Assembly: GCA_021613335.1 (NCBI GenBank)
Contig: JAJTWR010000473.1
Span: 1,000,001 to 1,064,000 of the forward strand
DNA from: Whitmania pigra
Lineage: Eukaryota; Annelida; Clitellata; Hirudinida; Haemopidae
Direction: 5' to 3'
Length of the DNA: 64,000 bases
Positions 1 to 13,000 of this stretch are shown here, piece by piece. The translations under genes were made by a program, and so were the position numbers. Position 1 is the first letter of the stretch; each line of letters opens with the position of its first letter. The notes under the pieces are model-generated. The model saw only the letters and a list, made by a program, of their open reading frames with translations. It was not told where the DNA came from and made no database searches.

Positions 1-1669
1 AATTATAAACCTAAAAACATAAACAACCAACTAACTAATTAAATCTGAAACACATCGATTCAACTACTCGAAAATTATTTTATTTTTTACTTAAGGCACC
101 CAGTGCACTGTCGTATAAACTAAGGTCGATATAAATGATCAAAGTGGAAGTTCAAACTTGAATTCATCTTTATTAAGTTGCTTAATTAATATACAAGCAC
201 ACACAAACAAACAAACAACCATTCATTCATCCAGCCCTACACTCCTTCCCAGCAAATCACCTGACACCTTGTCAAAGTGAGCTACCCGCGAACCCAAAAG
301 GATGTGTCTGTCTACGAGTTGAGGATGGTAGGCATCAATCGAGCTGACAATTTCAGTGGCAGTGGGTAGTCGTCATCGGTAGTCCTGACTTTATCAAGAA
401 ATTAATTCTATCAAAATGTCAGGCATCCCATGCGTTAGCAAGGAATCAATTTTCTGAGTGTGGTAAAAGACTTTGTCTCTAATTGGAATTGGAATATTTG
501 TGACGATCTTGATTGCCATCCAAGGATAAGATTAACTGATATTAGCTGTCAGAAAAGAATAGAGAAAAAGAATTTTCTGAAGTTATATTAGCAATAGAGT
601 TCATTGATTAAAAATATTATATCAATAGAAATCACATAATGTTATGCATTTCAAACTTTATGAATTAATATTAACGAGATGGTATATTTGCAGTGGAATT
701 CAGATAGTAGAATAAAGCATTATGCTATTTAGTTAATCTTATTTAATTTAATATTTTAAAATTTTATCTTAACTTAAATAAACTTAACGTAACTTTCTTA
801 ATCATCACCAGCAAAATGGTGCACCATGACTCTAATGCAATTACCATGCAAACGATCAATTGATTTTACATCATAAAATTTAATTTCAGGAAAACAATCA
901 TCTCATTATTTCCATTGTTCTACAAATTAGTAAAATCGTATTTTAAACCGTCTAAAATTGTGTAACTCTTTCATATTTCCGAGCGGGCCAAATGGTTTTA
1001 AAACAAAATATACTCCTGTTTCATCACATCCAATGTTTCATTTACAAAGCTCAGCTATCCGATCAATGCAATTGGTTGAACAGACCATCTTGAAAGTATC
1101 TAAAATCGGACTCATTAGTCAGTGCATCAGTGAGTACAAGCGATGTTCTTAGAGAATAAAAGAACTTAATTTATCTACCCTATGTGTGGCCTAGACTGTT
1201 CTCAAACGTTTTTACATCTCCTGTTACATATGATTGATGATCTGTCTGTAATTTTCCATTCTGCCCTTGTCCATGGCAAGGAAGCCCGAACGCAATGGCT
1301 TGGCTACTTAATGTTGATGGCGGATTGTCCATCAATCACTTTTCCAACAAAGCAATAATTATGTGGAAATTTGGCAGTTTTTCGTTGCCACCCACTCAGT
1401 CTGCATTTGATGGATGACCAGTAATTCTCGTCGTTTTTATCAATCGTGTTGTTAATAAAAATTTAACAAAAAAAAAATATTGAAACTAAAGATCACATAA
1501 CATAGGAACAATAGGGAACATCGATCAAAATTACATTCGACTTAATTGCAAACTTAGACTTCTAATCAGCCGTGAAATCAAGCGACTTCCTATAGAAACA
1601 TGAACAAATAAAAAAGCCAGAAAACAACTGAATGTGGAAATCAGACTCCAAAATACAAAAACAGCCCAC
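1..1669 (-). other. SoxE first intron (start of it)
   Basis: This AT-rich sequence lies downstream of the SoxE exon-1 donor on the minus strand. I found no second half of an HMG box on either strand and no long open frame, so the intron is longer than 1.67 kb. No repeat or transposon signature was recognised. Confidence 0.6.
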
Positions 1670-2109
1670 CTCCACAGTTTCCCTAGCGTCTTGCTGAGCT
1701 CAGCATTGTGTAACTGGGGGTACTGGTCCGCCAACTTTTTCCTGGCTGCCTGAGCCCAGACCATAAAAGCATTCATCGGTCTCTTAATGTGAGTTCTTTT
1801 ATTAGTTCCACAATTCAGACCCTTTTTCGACGGCATGGCTATGGATTCCCAATCGTATCCACTAAGCACTTCGCTGACGGCTTTGGCGATTTTGTTGTCG
1901 TCATCGCTTTGGCTGTCCTTATTCGAACAGCAGTCTTTGGTCAGCTTTGGTTTCTTCGATTTTGAACTCTGAACATCGGCTTCGTTGGGAAACTCTTCTA
2001 GAGTGTCTTCGTCGTCCTCGTCATCGTCGTTGATGCTGATCGGGGTTTTGGCAGAGGCGTAGGCCACAGTTGGATTTTGATTAAAATATGTCGCTCGGCT
2101 GGTTGACAT
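1670..2109 (-). CDS. SoxE: SoxE-type HMG-box transcription factor, first coding exon (partial gene)
   Basis: SoxE proteins (vertebrate Sox8/9/10, fly Sox100B) are DNA-binding transcription factors acting in the nucleus. This exon encodes residues 1-147. It has an acidic N-terminus (about residues 27-45), the SoxE dimerisation motif (about 73-96, core [10 protein letters not shown]) and the first half of the HMG box from about residue 107 ([19 protein letters not shown], then [10 protein letters not shown]). The dimerisation motif separates SoxE from other Sox groups. The exon stops after TGGAG, followed on the minus strand by a GTGGGC donor; the frame is left in phase 2 inside the HMG box, where SoxE genes are known to carry an intron. 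Translation past this point loses all Sox similarity. The start is the first ATG of the open frame. The remaining HMG box and C-terminal domains are not seen in 1-1669 and must lie further left. Confidence 0.93.
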
Positions 2110-4290
2110 GCTTCAATCGACTACCACGAGAGGATGTTCCTACCAGCTGGCTCGTGAATTGAATCTCGTGTCTTGACTCGCTTGGGCTTACACGTTTAAA
2201 ATCAAAGTTGCCTTGGGGAATGACAAGGCCAATCCGCTAGGACGGTGCTTGCTAGTTTCGAAGAGATGTGACGGCGATAAGGAAAAACTGTGTGTCTTTT
2301 CAGCGTCAAATCTTAAAAATAAATTAAATATGATGTATAGCAATGGCTTCTCGAGAGATGAATTACTTGACGAGTAAGTCATGCAAGCTGTCGCCATGGA
2401 TCAATTTTTATCAATCGCTATCCGCAGGATTGAAGATTTTAATTTTGTTGATGTTAAGAATCGTTGAGAAATCTTCTTCTATTAAGATCTCAACTGTTGC
2501 ATGTTATCATTAATAATATTAATTGTATAATATATTGTATATTGTATAATGTATTTATTAATGATAAATAATATGCGATATTAATATGCGAGAAAAAAAA
2601 AATCACGATAAGCCCTCAACTCTCAAACGTTGTTCACGTTCAATTGACATCAGTACAGTGTTGAGCCAGCACTCGGGCATGCTGGTATAATTTTAATAAC
2701 CGTAATAAATAATAATTATAAATAACCGCAATAAATAATAATTATAAATAACCGTAATAAATAATAATTATAAATAACCGTAATAAATAATAATTATAAA
2801 TAAATAATACCGTAATAAATAATAATACGGATATTACAGCTGAACCGTAATGCAAGAGCTTGGAACACCTTTCGACAACTTGGCCAAGCCAAAGCAGTAC
2901 TTACTAGAAATAATAAGAAATATACATAAAACATGTGCTTTAAAATAATAGTTTAAGTTTTGTTCAAAGCAAATTGCAGTTCGGATCGATGTTTGCCAGA
3001 ATGTATGCCTGCTCACGGTCCTATATCGAGCGAGCATCTCACTGAGCTAGACTGTCATCATGGCGAGAGCATTCGGGAGTTCACTTAATGTTTTAATCGA
3101 ACTTTACCTCAATATTTAGTTAATGTTATAATAATAATAATAATTGTTATTATGTTAATAAATAAGTAAACATAGCAATAGATTAGTCTCAATATCTAGT
3201 ATTGTTGTTAGAATTATTATTACTTAATAGTAATTAATAATAGTATTGATTAATTACAAAGTCGAATCTTTAGTGGCGACTAAATAATATTGTAAAGCAT
3301 TTTAATGTCAATGAATTTTTTAAATAATTTTTCTTATGTCTAACGGTACATCTCCAATGTTTTCAGCCCAACAGATTGCGCTGGGAATCGATTTTAAGCA
3401 ACTCGGTTTAAAAAGTGCAGTTTACGGACGACTGATTGAATATTAAAATATAAAAAATAAATAATAATTATCTTTACTTTTCACGAAGTTGAAATAAACA
3501 AATTTATCAACTCGACAGAGAGGGTACGAGCGATAAATCTGATAAGAGCTTTGAAAGCCGCTAAAACTTCACACGCAGACGAGTATCGCTTGGTGATAAT
3601 AATTTCGAGCCGATCTTTCTCATTGGCGGGAAATGGAGGGACGCATTTGAAAATTATCTAGAAAGGAAATGATAACTAGAAAACACTTGAGTAAATCTTT
3701 CGGAATGCTACATTTTGTCTTGGATGACATGATTTTATGAATTTGTGATTTCGGAAGTTCGATTTCGTGATTAGAATCGCGATAAAAGATAAATTTATAA
3801 GTAGATTCATAATCATTTGCTGATCAAACGCATTAGAAATTGCTTTATATTAGAGTTTTAATTTATAACAAAATAACTACGAAAAGAAGAATTATTAAAT
3901 TATTAAATTAATATTAATATTAATATCAATATTTAAAATTATTAAATTAATGAACTATTTGCGCACTGTTTACGACAGCTCAACTTAAGTTTGATATCAT
4001 TTCCTTTTAAGAAAAACTTTAAATAAATGCAGCTAAGTTTAAAAAATAATAATAAAATAACAACAAATCAAGCGGTTAAAACATATTTAGGCATTTTATT
4101 GTCAAAAAGAAATATTTCAGAAAATTAATTCTACCAATACCTTAAGTTTCTAACCAATACAGATGCTAACCTGTGCAAGAGTATATTATTATATCATATT
4201 ATACCACCTAGTAATACAATATATATAACATATACAATTATATAATTATAATATTATTAATTATTAATGAGAAAACATTAAGCTCCATAA
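2110..4290. other. SoxE upstream region, non-coding
   Basis: Sequence 5' of the SoxE exon on the minus strand; it probably includes 5' UTR and promoter near 2110-2400. Apart from the 26-bp tandem repeat at 2696-2830 it is AT-rich with no recognisable gene. Short open frames at 2188-2397 and 2834-3037 have no family resemblance. Confidence 0.4.
2696..2830. repeat. 26-bp AT-rich tandem repeat, about 5 copies
   Basis: A unit reading roughly AATAATTATAAATAACCG followed by TAATAAAT recurs head to tail, with a degenerate last copy. The CCG trinucleotide marks each unit. Seen directly; no function inferred. Confidence 0.8.
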
Positions 4291-4346
4291 AATGTTATTT
4301 CACGGTAGCGACATTACAAACAGCCATTCGGCTATCAGAGAGCACA

Positions 4347-4545
4347 TATGCCGCAACAATAATAACATCAGCAACAATAACAACATCAACAACAATAATA
4401 ATAACAACAGCAATAACAACATCAACAAAAATAACAACATCAACAACAATAACAACATCAACAACAATAACAACATCAACAACAATAATAACAACAATAA
4501 CAACATCAACAACAACAATAACAACGTCAACAACAACAACACTTC
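4347..4545. repeat. Trinucleotide-rich low-complexity tract (AAC/AAT/ATC)
   Basis: Alternating AACAACATC and AATAAC units over about 200 bp. It opens a poly-Asn frame on the plus strand (4292-4573) and a poly-Leu frame on the minus strand. Both are explained by the simple repeat and are not called as genes. Confidence 0.85.
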
Positions 4546-4599
4546 GAAGTTTCTTACGGGAGTGAGATATTGATCTGAGAATCTGTTTGCAGTCGGACC

Positions 4600-5625
4600 G
4601 TCGCTTAATTTCCTTATAAACAAAAGTCAGGGCTGCTGAAGATTTCCAACGATTTGTGAAAACATTACTGGTTTTACTGCATTAGATTATAGACAATCTA
4701 TTTTATCATAGTTCAATACATCATCGTTTCTTCGATTGCAGTGGAACCAATCAGAAAATTAATTGTTGGCCTGTCGGAGAGTATGATTTTATATTGTATC
4801 ATATCATCATACATTATTGTGTTACAGTTACATTATATTATTAAATATTATTATATTACCAGCTATTATAACATATTATTATCGATGACGAGATAACTGC
4901 TTTAAGATTTCAGCGATAACAGAGTAACGAAAAATGAGACCAAAATTGAATTCAATAATTTCACATTAAAGCTTATTAATATTAATATTAATTTAGTATT
5001 AATAATTTATTAATATTAATTAATAAAAACTTCTTATTTTCAAAACTCACTTTCCTTAAAAAAAGAACTAGCATCCAAACAAGGAATATTCACAGTTAAG
5101 AGTTTTCTAGTGTCGTGATAAGATCTTTTATCTACTCTATCTATCCTAGTTTTCCAACAAAACTACTTTTAGACTTAAAAATAATCAAATCGACCAAAGA
5201 GAAATTTATAAATTGATGATAAAAAAAAGGCACAAATTCTGATCGAAATAAGCATAATAACCTTTTAATCTGCACGGAAATTTTTTATTAATTCTGGATA
5301 TTGACTTGAAATTGCGAACAACAGAGTCTTAGCCGAACAATTCTTCATCAAATCAATCTCGGACCACCTTCTTCATCGACGTAACGTGGTAGCGCGGTGT
5401 TTTTATCGATAGAAATGACTTTTCCAAAACAAACATTGCTTTAATACAATCGCCAAGCAAATAATAAATAAATAAATAAGTATAATTCCAATATTGTTAA
5501 AACTCCAGTATATTATTATGTTCCTTGTAAATCTCTCTGTATTTACTTCAGAGTTTAACGGTAAAGATGTATTTAGCAGCAAGTAGATATATATCCTTTT
5601 GGTTCTTCTAACGTTGTCTGCAGTA
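4600..5625. other. Intergenic, nothing recognised
   Basis: AT-rich sequence with scattered ATT/TTA runs, no credible open frame and no transposon ends that I can see. Confidence 0.4.
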
Positions 5626-5627
5626 CA

Positions 5628-5785
5628 AAAATCATTCACCTATTAAGTGATAGGCCTCTTTTTGGTAAAAAAATCATTTATTTATGAAGTGACAGACCTC
5701 TTTTTAGTAAAATCATTTATCAATGAAGTGATAGACTTCTTTTTAGTAAAATCATTCATTTATGAAGTGATAGGCCTCTTTACGT
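5628..5785. repeat. 39-bp tandem repeat, about 4 copies
   Basis: Units begin TGATAGRCCTCTTTTT, continue through GTAAAATCATT and end in ATGAAG, repeated about every 39-42 bp. The array creates a short repetitive open frame (5647-5874), which I regard as a by-product. Confidence 0.8.
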
Positions 5786-5789
5786 CAAT

Positions 5790-8700
5790 ACCAATCCCTT
5801 CATCGACGTGCATTAAGAACTTTTTAATTATTTGTCAAATGACATGTTTGGTCAAGGCACTAAATCATGTTTAAATAAGAACGTCAAAACTTCAAATATG
5901 AATTATTATTGGTAAACGATCCACAAACTTCAAAAGAAATGGAAATGCTTGTCGCATCGCAGTTTCCAATCGAAACGAACATTCATTAATCACATCGGAC
6001 TGACATGAGAAATGACATACATCCTTTCAAAAGATTAACCGCTGAACTTAGGTCAAACAAATCAATAATGAGTGTAAAAAAAAATTAAATGCAGTCATAA
6101 GTACGGACATATTTCATATTCTAAGACGTCTCCTACGGTTTAGCTTCTATTTTTGGTCTTATCTTTAAGCATTGTTCTTAAATTACATTAGCATAATCAC
6201 ATGAATAAAGACAGAACGTGATGCCAAAATGAAAAATAACAAATGTCAAAAGAAAAACCACGACCACAGCACAACCACATTCACATTCAACCCTGCAATA
6301 TCTCAATCGTTCAATTCAAGGGTCAGTCATTGTCACCCTCGTTAGCTCTTTTCGAAACCTATTTAACGGTCCCTTATCATCATTCGGCGCTTCAAAGTCA
6401 CATTTCAATCAGCCATCACTGATACAATCATTACTTTGCCGTTGTCTTTGTTCCTATCATAGCAGCCCATATTTTATGCTAAAGAGTTAGTCATTACGTG
6501 TCGACGAGTCTAATGAACCCATGCGTTTAAGTGTCGTCTTCAACTTGAAGAATATTTTAGTCACGAGAGAGTTAATGAGTTATTCTGGTTGTCATGGTAA
6601 ACTTTCACGAGTGAGTGCTCTCTTATCTCGAGTTAAAGTTGACTACCTTAGATAGAGATTTGCAGAAACTGTCTTAGGAATTATATTATTAAGTAACATA
6701 AGCCTATAATTAAAAACATTTACTCTACAAGTTCCTAACTTCATGAAGAATCTAAGAAAAGATTTTTTGTCAACCAATGCCTGAACACTAGATTCTCTCC
6801 AATAGGATTCAACAGAGAGCTAGGCGTGCACTCCAGATCATGATCGTTTCGAACCTACTAGAGACAGCCATAAGTGGGTACTAAATTTTTAATCCCTGAA
6901 GTGTACCTCAGCACCGAATGACTAGCTAGTTTCGTATGATGTGGTTCACGTTGTAATTATCGCTGAGCGTCCCTCGAAATGAATGTTATTAGACATAATC
7001 CTGAGATTAATAGAGTGATTAATTCACAGTTTGAAGGCGAAATCAGGCTAAAAGTTAAAAGCGTGTTACAACATCTTATAAGTTATAGACTTTACAGAGA
7101 TTATTTAAAAGAGATTCAATCTAATGACACAATCGTAAAATCTTGGGTACAAGACCTCCTTAAAAATTATCAGTCGACAATGATTTGACATTTGAATCTA
7201 TCTTTATTCGTGTCCAGAACCTTGCCTTTCGCCGACTGATTTGATGATCCTCTGAGTTACTCAATCGAGTTAAAGTGTAACAAAGTCTTGTTACAAACAC
7301 TTCAACTGAACATTTCAAAGGAAGTCAAAAGGCAAAATGTAATCGAAAATGGTAACAATCCGGAGATGCATGAAAGAACGAACAAAAATTAAACATTTAC
7401 CTTCGACAGATAGAATATCCGAGATTAAGCCAAGTCAAGTTGAACTAACAACGCCTTGCAGATTCTGGCCATTAATTTGAAGATCCATTCAAGTCCTGAT
7501 GCTGTCGAAGTAGTAGGCGGAGCCATTCGATAAGGAACCGCGTCAATCAATTTAGACTCTTCCAGAGGCTCAAGCCCATTGGTTAGTGTAGATTTTGAAT
7601 CGACAAATGAGAACGAATCGTATAACTAACGCCAATTACGGGCAATCGCTGTACGAACCACTATCCTGCCTCGGTTTACCCTTGTAAACCATCTGACGAG
7701 AATTAAAGAAGATTTAAGAAGTGCAAAAAACAAGCGTTTGGACGTGTTATCGACTTTAAATCAATGTTTCATCAGCATCTTACTTTATTTTTACTCCAGC
7801 AACAATCATCCTCTGCGAGTCGAACACGGAGACTGAAGTTCGTCCATTTCCTAGAAGTTTGCTAACAGGTCTTACGGGCCTTAATTAAATGGTAAACCTA
7901 GATATCTTTTTTTCTTCCAGCTTCAGTTTGCATCACGAAACGTCCACGTCATCAAAAGACTAAATTGCCACGCCTCACGAATTTCTTCAAAGATTTTCCA
8001 AACAAAGGTTTTTTTGTGAAAATTAGAATATTGTTTCAATTTTATAATTTTGCTCGAGGAAGATGACATTGAAAAGATAGACATATGCGAATAGAACAAA
8101 GATCAGGCAATCACTTTTGATGGCGAGTAAATTTATTGATTAAGTGAAATAAATAATTAAATTAAAGCAACTGTATTTATTCAGTGATATTAATATTCAC
8201 CAGCATCTCAAGATTTAACTAAAACTATCATGCAAGGTCACCAATTCACGATTACTTTTTGTTGTCACATTTCAGGAAAATACAAAAAATAATAAATAAT
8301 ATCATTTAGCCCAAATCAATAACGATTTTAAAAATAACGAATTAGTCAAAAATTACATGCTATTATAAATAAATTCATTCATTAACACCTCAAACTGTTC
8401 ATCCGGCCATCACTGCCAAATCAATCAAAGCGCCAGGCAGCCAAGGGAGCGTAGATCCAAAAGCACAGTTAGAAGGACAACCGGGGATAGAGGATGGAAG
8501 TCCCAGAAGATTTCAACTGGATGGGCGGATGTGATGTTTACTTGGCGTCATCTCACATTCCAATCCGCTAGGAAAAGATATGTCTCTTGTTTATAGCAGC
8601 GATAACCTAGGCCCGCCACTGAACAATGGCGCATTATTTTGCATGGAATTTTCCAACTTCCACATCCCATATGTAAACTGCCCGATGTTAATTAAAATAT

Positions 8701-9180
8701 GATTTAGACGATGTAGATAATTACGAAGAAACAATTTGATTGAAAAAATATTAAAGAAATAAAATCGTGCTATGATCATCGGAAGTGTAGGATGCTTGGC
8801 CATTGGAGGAGGAATAAAAATATTAAAACGTTATAAAAATATAATAAAGAGTAAGATTAATTTGATTTCTTTTATAATTCATTTAAATTTGATTACGAGT
8901 AATTTGTAAACATAATGATTAACATTATAATTAGAATTTAATCACGAACAAGAAACGAAGCTAATGTCATTATAAACCTTAGCGCTTCAGTTAAATAAAT
9001 TTTTATCTAAATTTATGTTCATCAAAATACAATTGCATAAACCATTCCAAATCTCTGCATTAATTATAATAAATAAATAAACTAAAAGCAACTTACCGCA
9101 ATAAAATTTAAATAAAATTAAAGAAAATGTACAAATACCTGCTTATTACTTATTATTTTTATTTTATTTTAAATCTTTTG
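5790..9180. other. Long intergenic stretch, nothing recognised
   Basis: About 3.4 kb between SoxE and the gene array. One 69-codon frame at 6979-7188 and another at 8591-8803 (minus) show no domain similarity. No tRNA, rRNA or transposon ends are evident. It could hold SoxE regulatory DNA, but nothing here proves that. Confidence 0.4.
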
Positions 9181-9197
9181 TCGGTCGGTTTTTGTCT

Positions 9198-9312
9198 CAG
9201 GTGAATGGCCCCACCTGTCGATCTGAACGATCGTCATAAACAAAAACAAGCGACACCTGTCGATTGAATTGCAACAGAAAACAATTGAAATCTTTCTAGC
9301 TACATCTGTCGA
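9198..9312. promoter_or_regulatory. E-box cluster with repeated CAYCTGTCGA motif
   Basis: CAGGTG at 9198-9203 and CACCTG at 9212-9217 and 9254-9259 are three copies of the same E-box class. Each CACCTG lies in the longer motif CACCTGTCGA, with a third variant CATCTGTCGA near 9303. Such E-boxes bind bHLH or Snail/Zeb-type factors in animals. The cluster lies just left of the duplicated block that starts near 9562. Regulatory role is inferred. Confidence 0.35.
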
Positions 9313-10033
9313 GCAATTACTTATTTTTGCAATCAGTCCTGCTTATTTCGGCGAAACCTTTTTTTAATTAATTAAAAAATAAATGAATAAAAATCATTGA
9401 TATTATAATATTAATACTAAGTTCTCTTTTAAATGGAAATGAAAATGTTTGAGACATTCCTAGGCATTACAAAATTCAACTTTTTAGAGCTTTTGGCACT
9501 TGTCATAACCATTTATCCATGTCAGAGGTCAAATGCCTATGGGCCCAACATTTTTGTCAGAAATCTTGTAGGACTTAATTTTGCTACTTCATAAAACAGG
9601 CCGTAGTCAGAAAATGATTTCATTTTTTTTATTATTCAATTTTAATTTCAAAGTCAACTGATAATAAAAATCATAAATAAAAATGGTTTTACAATTTTAT
9701 TTTGTTATATAAATTAGTAAAATTTACAATGAAATTTTTTTTTTTAATATTTCGTAGGGTGGGGGGTTTGAAACCGTAACCTACCCTTTCTAAATACGAG
9801 CCTGCCAAGAATCCTAAACACAATTCTAAATTATTTGTAATTGTTGTAGTCGGTTGGTATGGAACAAAGTAAGGTTGCTAAAGTAATAAGACTTCATTAA
9901 AGTCAAATCTCTAAAAAGGTTTTAAACCAACTTGCGATGTTAACAAAATGTAAACAATTTTTTAAACATTAAAACCTGTAAAATTCTCCAAATATTTTTT
10001 TTTACAAGCCAAGTAACGAATTTCTAATTGGAA

Positions 10034-10041
10034 TGACGTAA
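10034..10041 (+). promoter_or_regulatory. TGACGTAA motif upstream of gene 1
   Basis: A CRE/bZIP-like TGACGTAA lies 48 bp before the gene 1 ATG. The same core is present at similar distance before all seven genes: 17317 (gene 2), 24089 (gene 3, TGACGAAA), 36605 (gene 4), 43580 (gene 5, TGACGCAA), 48258 and 54613 (genes 6 and 7, TGACGTAG). Shared descent explains part of this, but the genes 1/2, 3/4/6/7 and 5 leaders otherwise differ. Confidence 0.45.
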
Positions 10042-10081
10042 TAACCTCATGCGAGCTGTTTATTTTGATTTACACGGCGAC

Positions 10082-13000
10082 ATGAGCATTTGCGGCTGCT
10101 TGAATTTCATTCTTTTAACATCAATCTCTTTAATATCCGGCAAGTTTAAGTTTTATTTCATAGATGACGACGGAAAAAAAATAGAAACTGAAACTTTGGA
10201 GGGACTTCCATACTCGAATATTAAGAAATTAGTCGTTGATCTTGGGTCTACATTTTACTTGGCAAATGTAGTAGAATCAATTGGTGACGGTAAGCTATTA
10301 ACTCCGGTTTACTATTAAATCGACAACTAGGATAAACTAATTAATTTTTACAGTCGAACTTAAATAAAACTTAAATATCTTTCTTTAAGAGGAATTTGGC
10401 ACAAGTTACTACATTAACGGCTCCACGCCAATGTTAACAAGATGTCCAATACTTGACGGATTTCGCTGTGAACGAATTACTAGACTATTTATATTAAAAG
10501 GCGAAAATTTACAACGTAAATACGAAATCGTTGGCTACTGTAAGCATTTAGACATTCTTGTTGTCACTTGAATGACTTTAACAACAACAATGGCAAATTC
10601 TTCTTTGTATTAGATACGAATACAGATAAATATATTGGATGCTACAAAACAAACATGACGCCAACTGCAGCTGTTGAAAGTAACATGGATAAATGCGTGG
10701 AAAAGTGTTCCAATCAAGCGAATTTTCCAATTTATGCAATGAGCAAAGCAAGAAAAAGTTTTTGTTTCAAAACAATACATTGTGATTTGAAAATATACTG
10801 AAATAATTTTAATGAACTACTGAAATGGCTTCATTAGTTAAACTGTTTTACTATTTATTGGAAGCCTTTACATATTTGTAGAACCATTTACGTCGAATTA
10901 TTTTAGAATTATTAATTTTGCATGTAATAATCATTAATCGTGGCCTTCCATAACCTTGGAAGTAAGTTTTCCTGATGATGTTACAGAGAAAATGCATCTG
11001 CCTTGAAGATACTTCTGACTTATTACCCGCTAGACTGGAAATATGCCGATCATCATGTTCAATAACAAGAACTTTCCGATTTTGTGGAGACGATAACCAT
11101 TACTCCCTCTATTCGTTAAGTTAATGTTGCTCTAAATGATTTGTGATTCGAGATTTGAGACTACATTCCTTATTTAACCGTGGCTCGAGTTATTAAGCTA
11201 TGAACCATAGTAACGCTTACACGTGAAATTCTGCAAGTTTTCATCAATTTGTAGGGTCTTGGGGCAAAGATCCTAACGTTTACGAACCATCATGGGAATG
11301 TATATTTGAAAATACAAGCTGTCCGATATGCCCAGCAGGAAGGAAGGGTATTAGTTGCGAAATCATTGGTAATTCTTGTTTTCACAATATCATTTCACTT
11401 TATATTGTATTTTAACAATTTTCTTTAACAATTCTTTTGATAATGCCTAATTAAGTTAACTATTTATTAATAATTAACCAAAACTAAAGTAAATTAGCAT
11501 TAATTACAGCGAATTATTTTTTGGCAAGCTTTATGTTTATAAAAGTTTATGTCGTTGTAATGGGTGACATTGATACAATTTATATTTGCTATCTAAAGCT
11601 TGAACATTTTCTGTTACATCATAAATTATTTTTTATGAAACTTATTTTCTTTAGACTGTTCTGAAAATAATGGCAACTGTGGTGACATGGAGTGTCAGAC
11701 TATGGTCCATGGGAGATATATGACAGTGGCAGTATGCATTTGCAAGCAGGGATATTATTTTGACGATAGAAGTATTTGCCATGGTAAGGTCTTAAAAGCA
11801 TTGATTTATAAACTAAATAATTAATTTAGTAACTAATTAATTCACATAATGATACTTTCATCATTTCATTCGCTGATGTTCAAATGCAGATGTCAATGAA
11901 TGTCTCAAGAATCCTTGCAATGAAGGAGTGATGTGTGTTAATACGAATGGAAGTTACTACTGTGATTGTGGTGAAGGATACGACAAAATAGAAGACATAT
12001 GCGTTGGTGAGATGCTTAAGAAGTTCCTAAATATTTGAGACTGCAACCAATAAGCGTTTATTTTTACTATCTAATAGATGTGGACGAATGCAGATTGGCA
12101 GAAAGTTGTGACGGAAGCAGTTCTGTTTGTGAGAACTTGGATGGAGGTTATGAATGTCATTGTAAAATTGGTTACATGAGACAGGAATCGGATTCTCTCA
12201 ATAGGAGATGTCAAGGTTAATTTTAAATAAAATCTGATGTTGAACAAAGTCAATTAAAAGTTGCCAATAGTTTTTAGTTTTTTTATCGTAATTAAATTGT
12301 CATTTAGATGTTCAATATGATTCATTTACGTTTTTCAATGGTGAAACATTAATACAATTCGTATTTGTTTAGATGTCGATGAATGTACATCAATAACAAG
12401 TTGTGACCAAAATAGTACCTATTGTAACAACTTTGCTGGAGATTTTGAATGTCTCTGTAAAGAGGGTTACATTAGAATGACATCAAAATCTTATAAAAGC
12501 CATTGCTATGGTTAAAATTTATTAAATAACTTTAAAATCCTGTCATACGCTTAGTTAAATATCTAATTACCAAAATTTATAAATTCAAGAAAGTACATAA
12601 CTTCAGATAATGCTTGCTTCATTTTTGTCACTCATGTTTGGGTGACTATTAACCTTTCATGAATCTTGAGATATTTGCCTTATTTTTTAAACTACTGCTG
12701 TGATTATAAATCGTTTGAAGTAAAACAAAGTTATTTTCTGAATTTTCTTAATTTATTTAAGATTCTTAACTGATTAAATCTTAGATGAAGATGAATGTAT
12801 GCAACGAGATAAATGTCCACACGGCATCCAGTGTGTCAACACGATTGGTTCGTATGACTGTATGTGTCCTAGAGGGACTAAAAAAGTCAAGTACACGCAC
12901 ATCGTTGTATGTGAAGGTAAATCGGAAACTAACACAAACAAAATCGCAAAAATTCTTTTCATACCATAAAACCCAATCGAAGCAAGCATTTTTTATAAAT

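Noticed and set aside
4292..4623. Poly-Asn frame (+) and poly-Leu frame (-) as small genes
   Set aside because: Both are direct translations of one trinucleotide-rich tract; no flanking coding structure or splice pattern supports a gene.
5628..5785. CRISPR-like array
   Set aside because: The 39-bp units are contiguous and degenerate with no unique spacers, in animal DNA; an ordinary tandem repeat.
6020..6060. Possible 28S rRNA scrap (GATTAACCGCTGAACTTAGG)
   Set aside because: Only a short rRNA-like string; surrounding bases do not continue as rRNA.
6979..7188. 69-codon open frame as a small gene
   Set aside because: Isolated, no recognisable domain, no signal of paired exons; length is expected by chance in this region.
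10614..10801. Exon 3 of gene 1 ending at the in-frame TGA (a secreted short protein)
   Set aside because: The second half of the WSC domain follows in a good exon at 10987 and joins in frame through a GC donor in both genes 1 and 2, so the long form is the better reading; the short form is not excluded.
12071..12253. Minus-strand frames opposite EGF exons (also 12774-12989, 19322-19504, 20021-20236)
   Set aside because: Mirror frames of Cys-rich exons, repeated in each duplicate only because the exons are.
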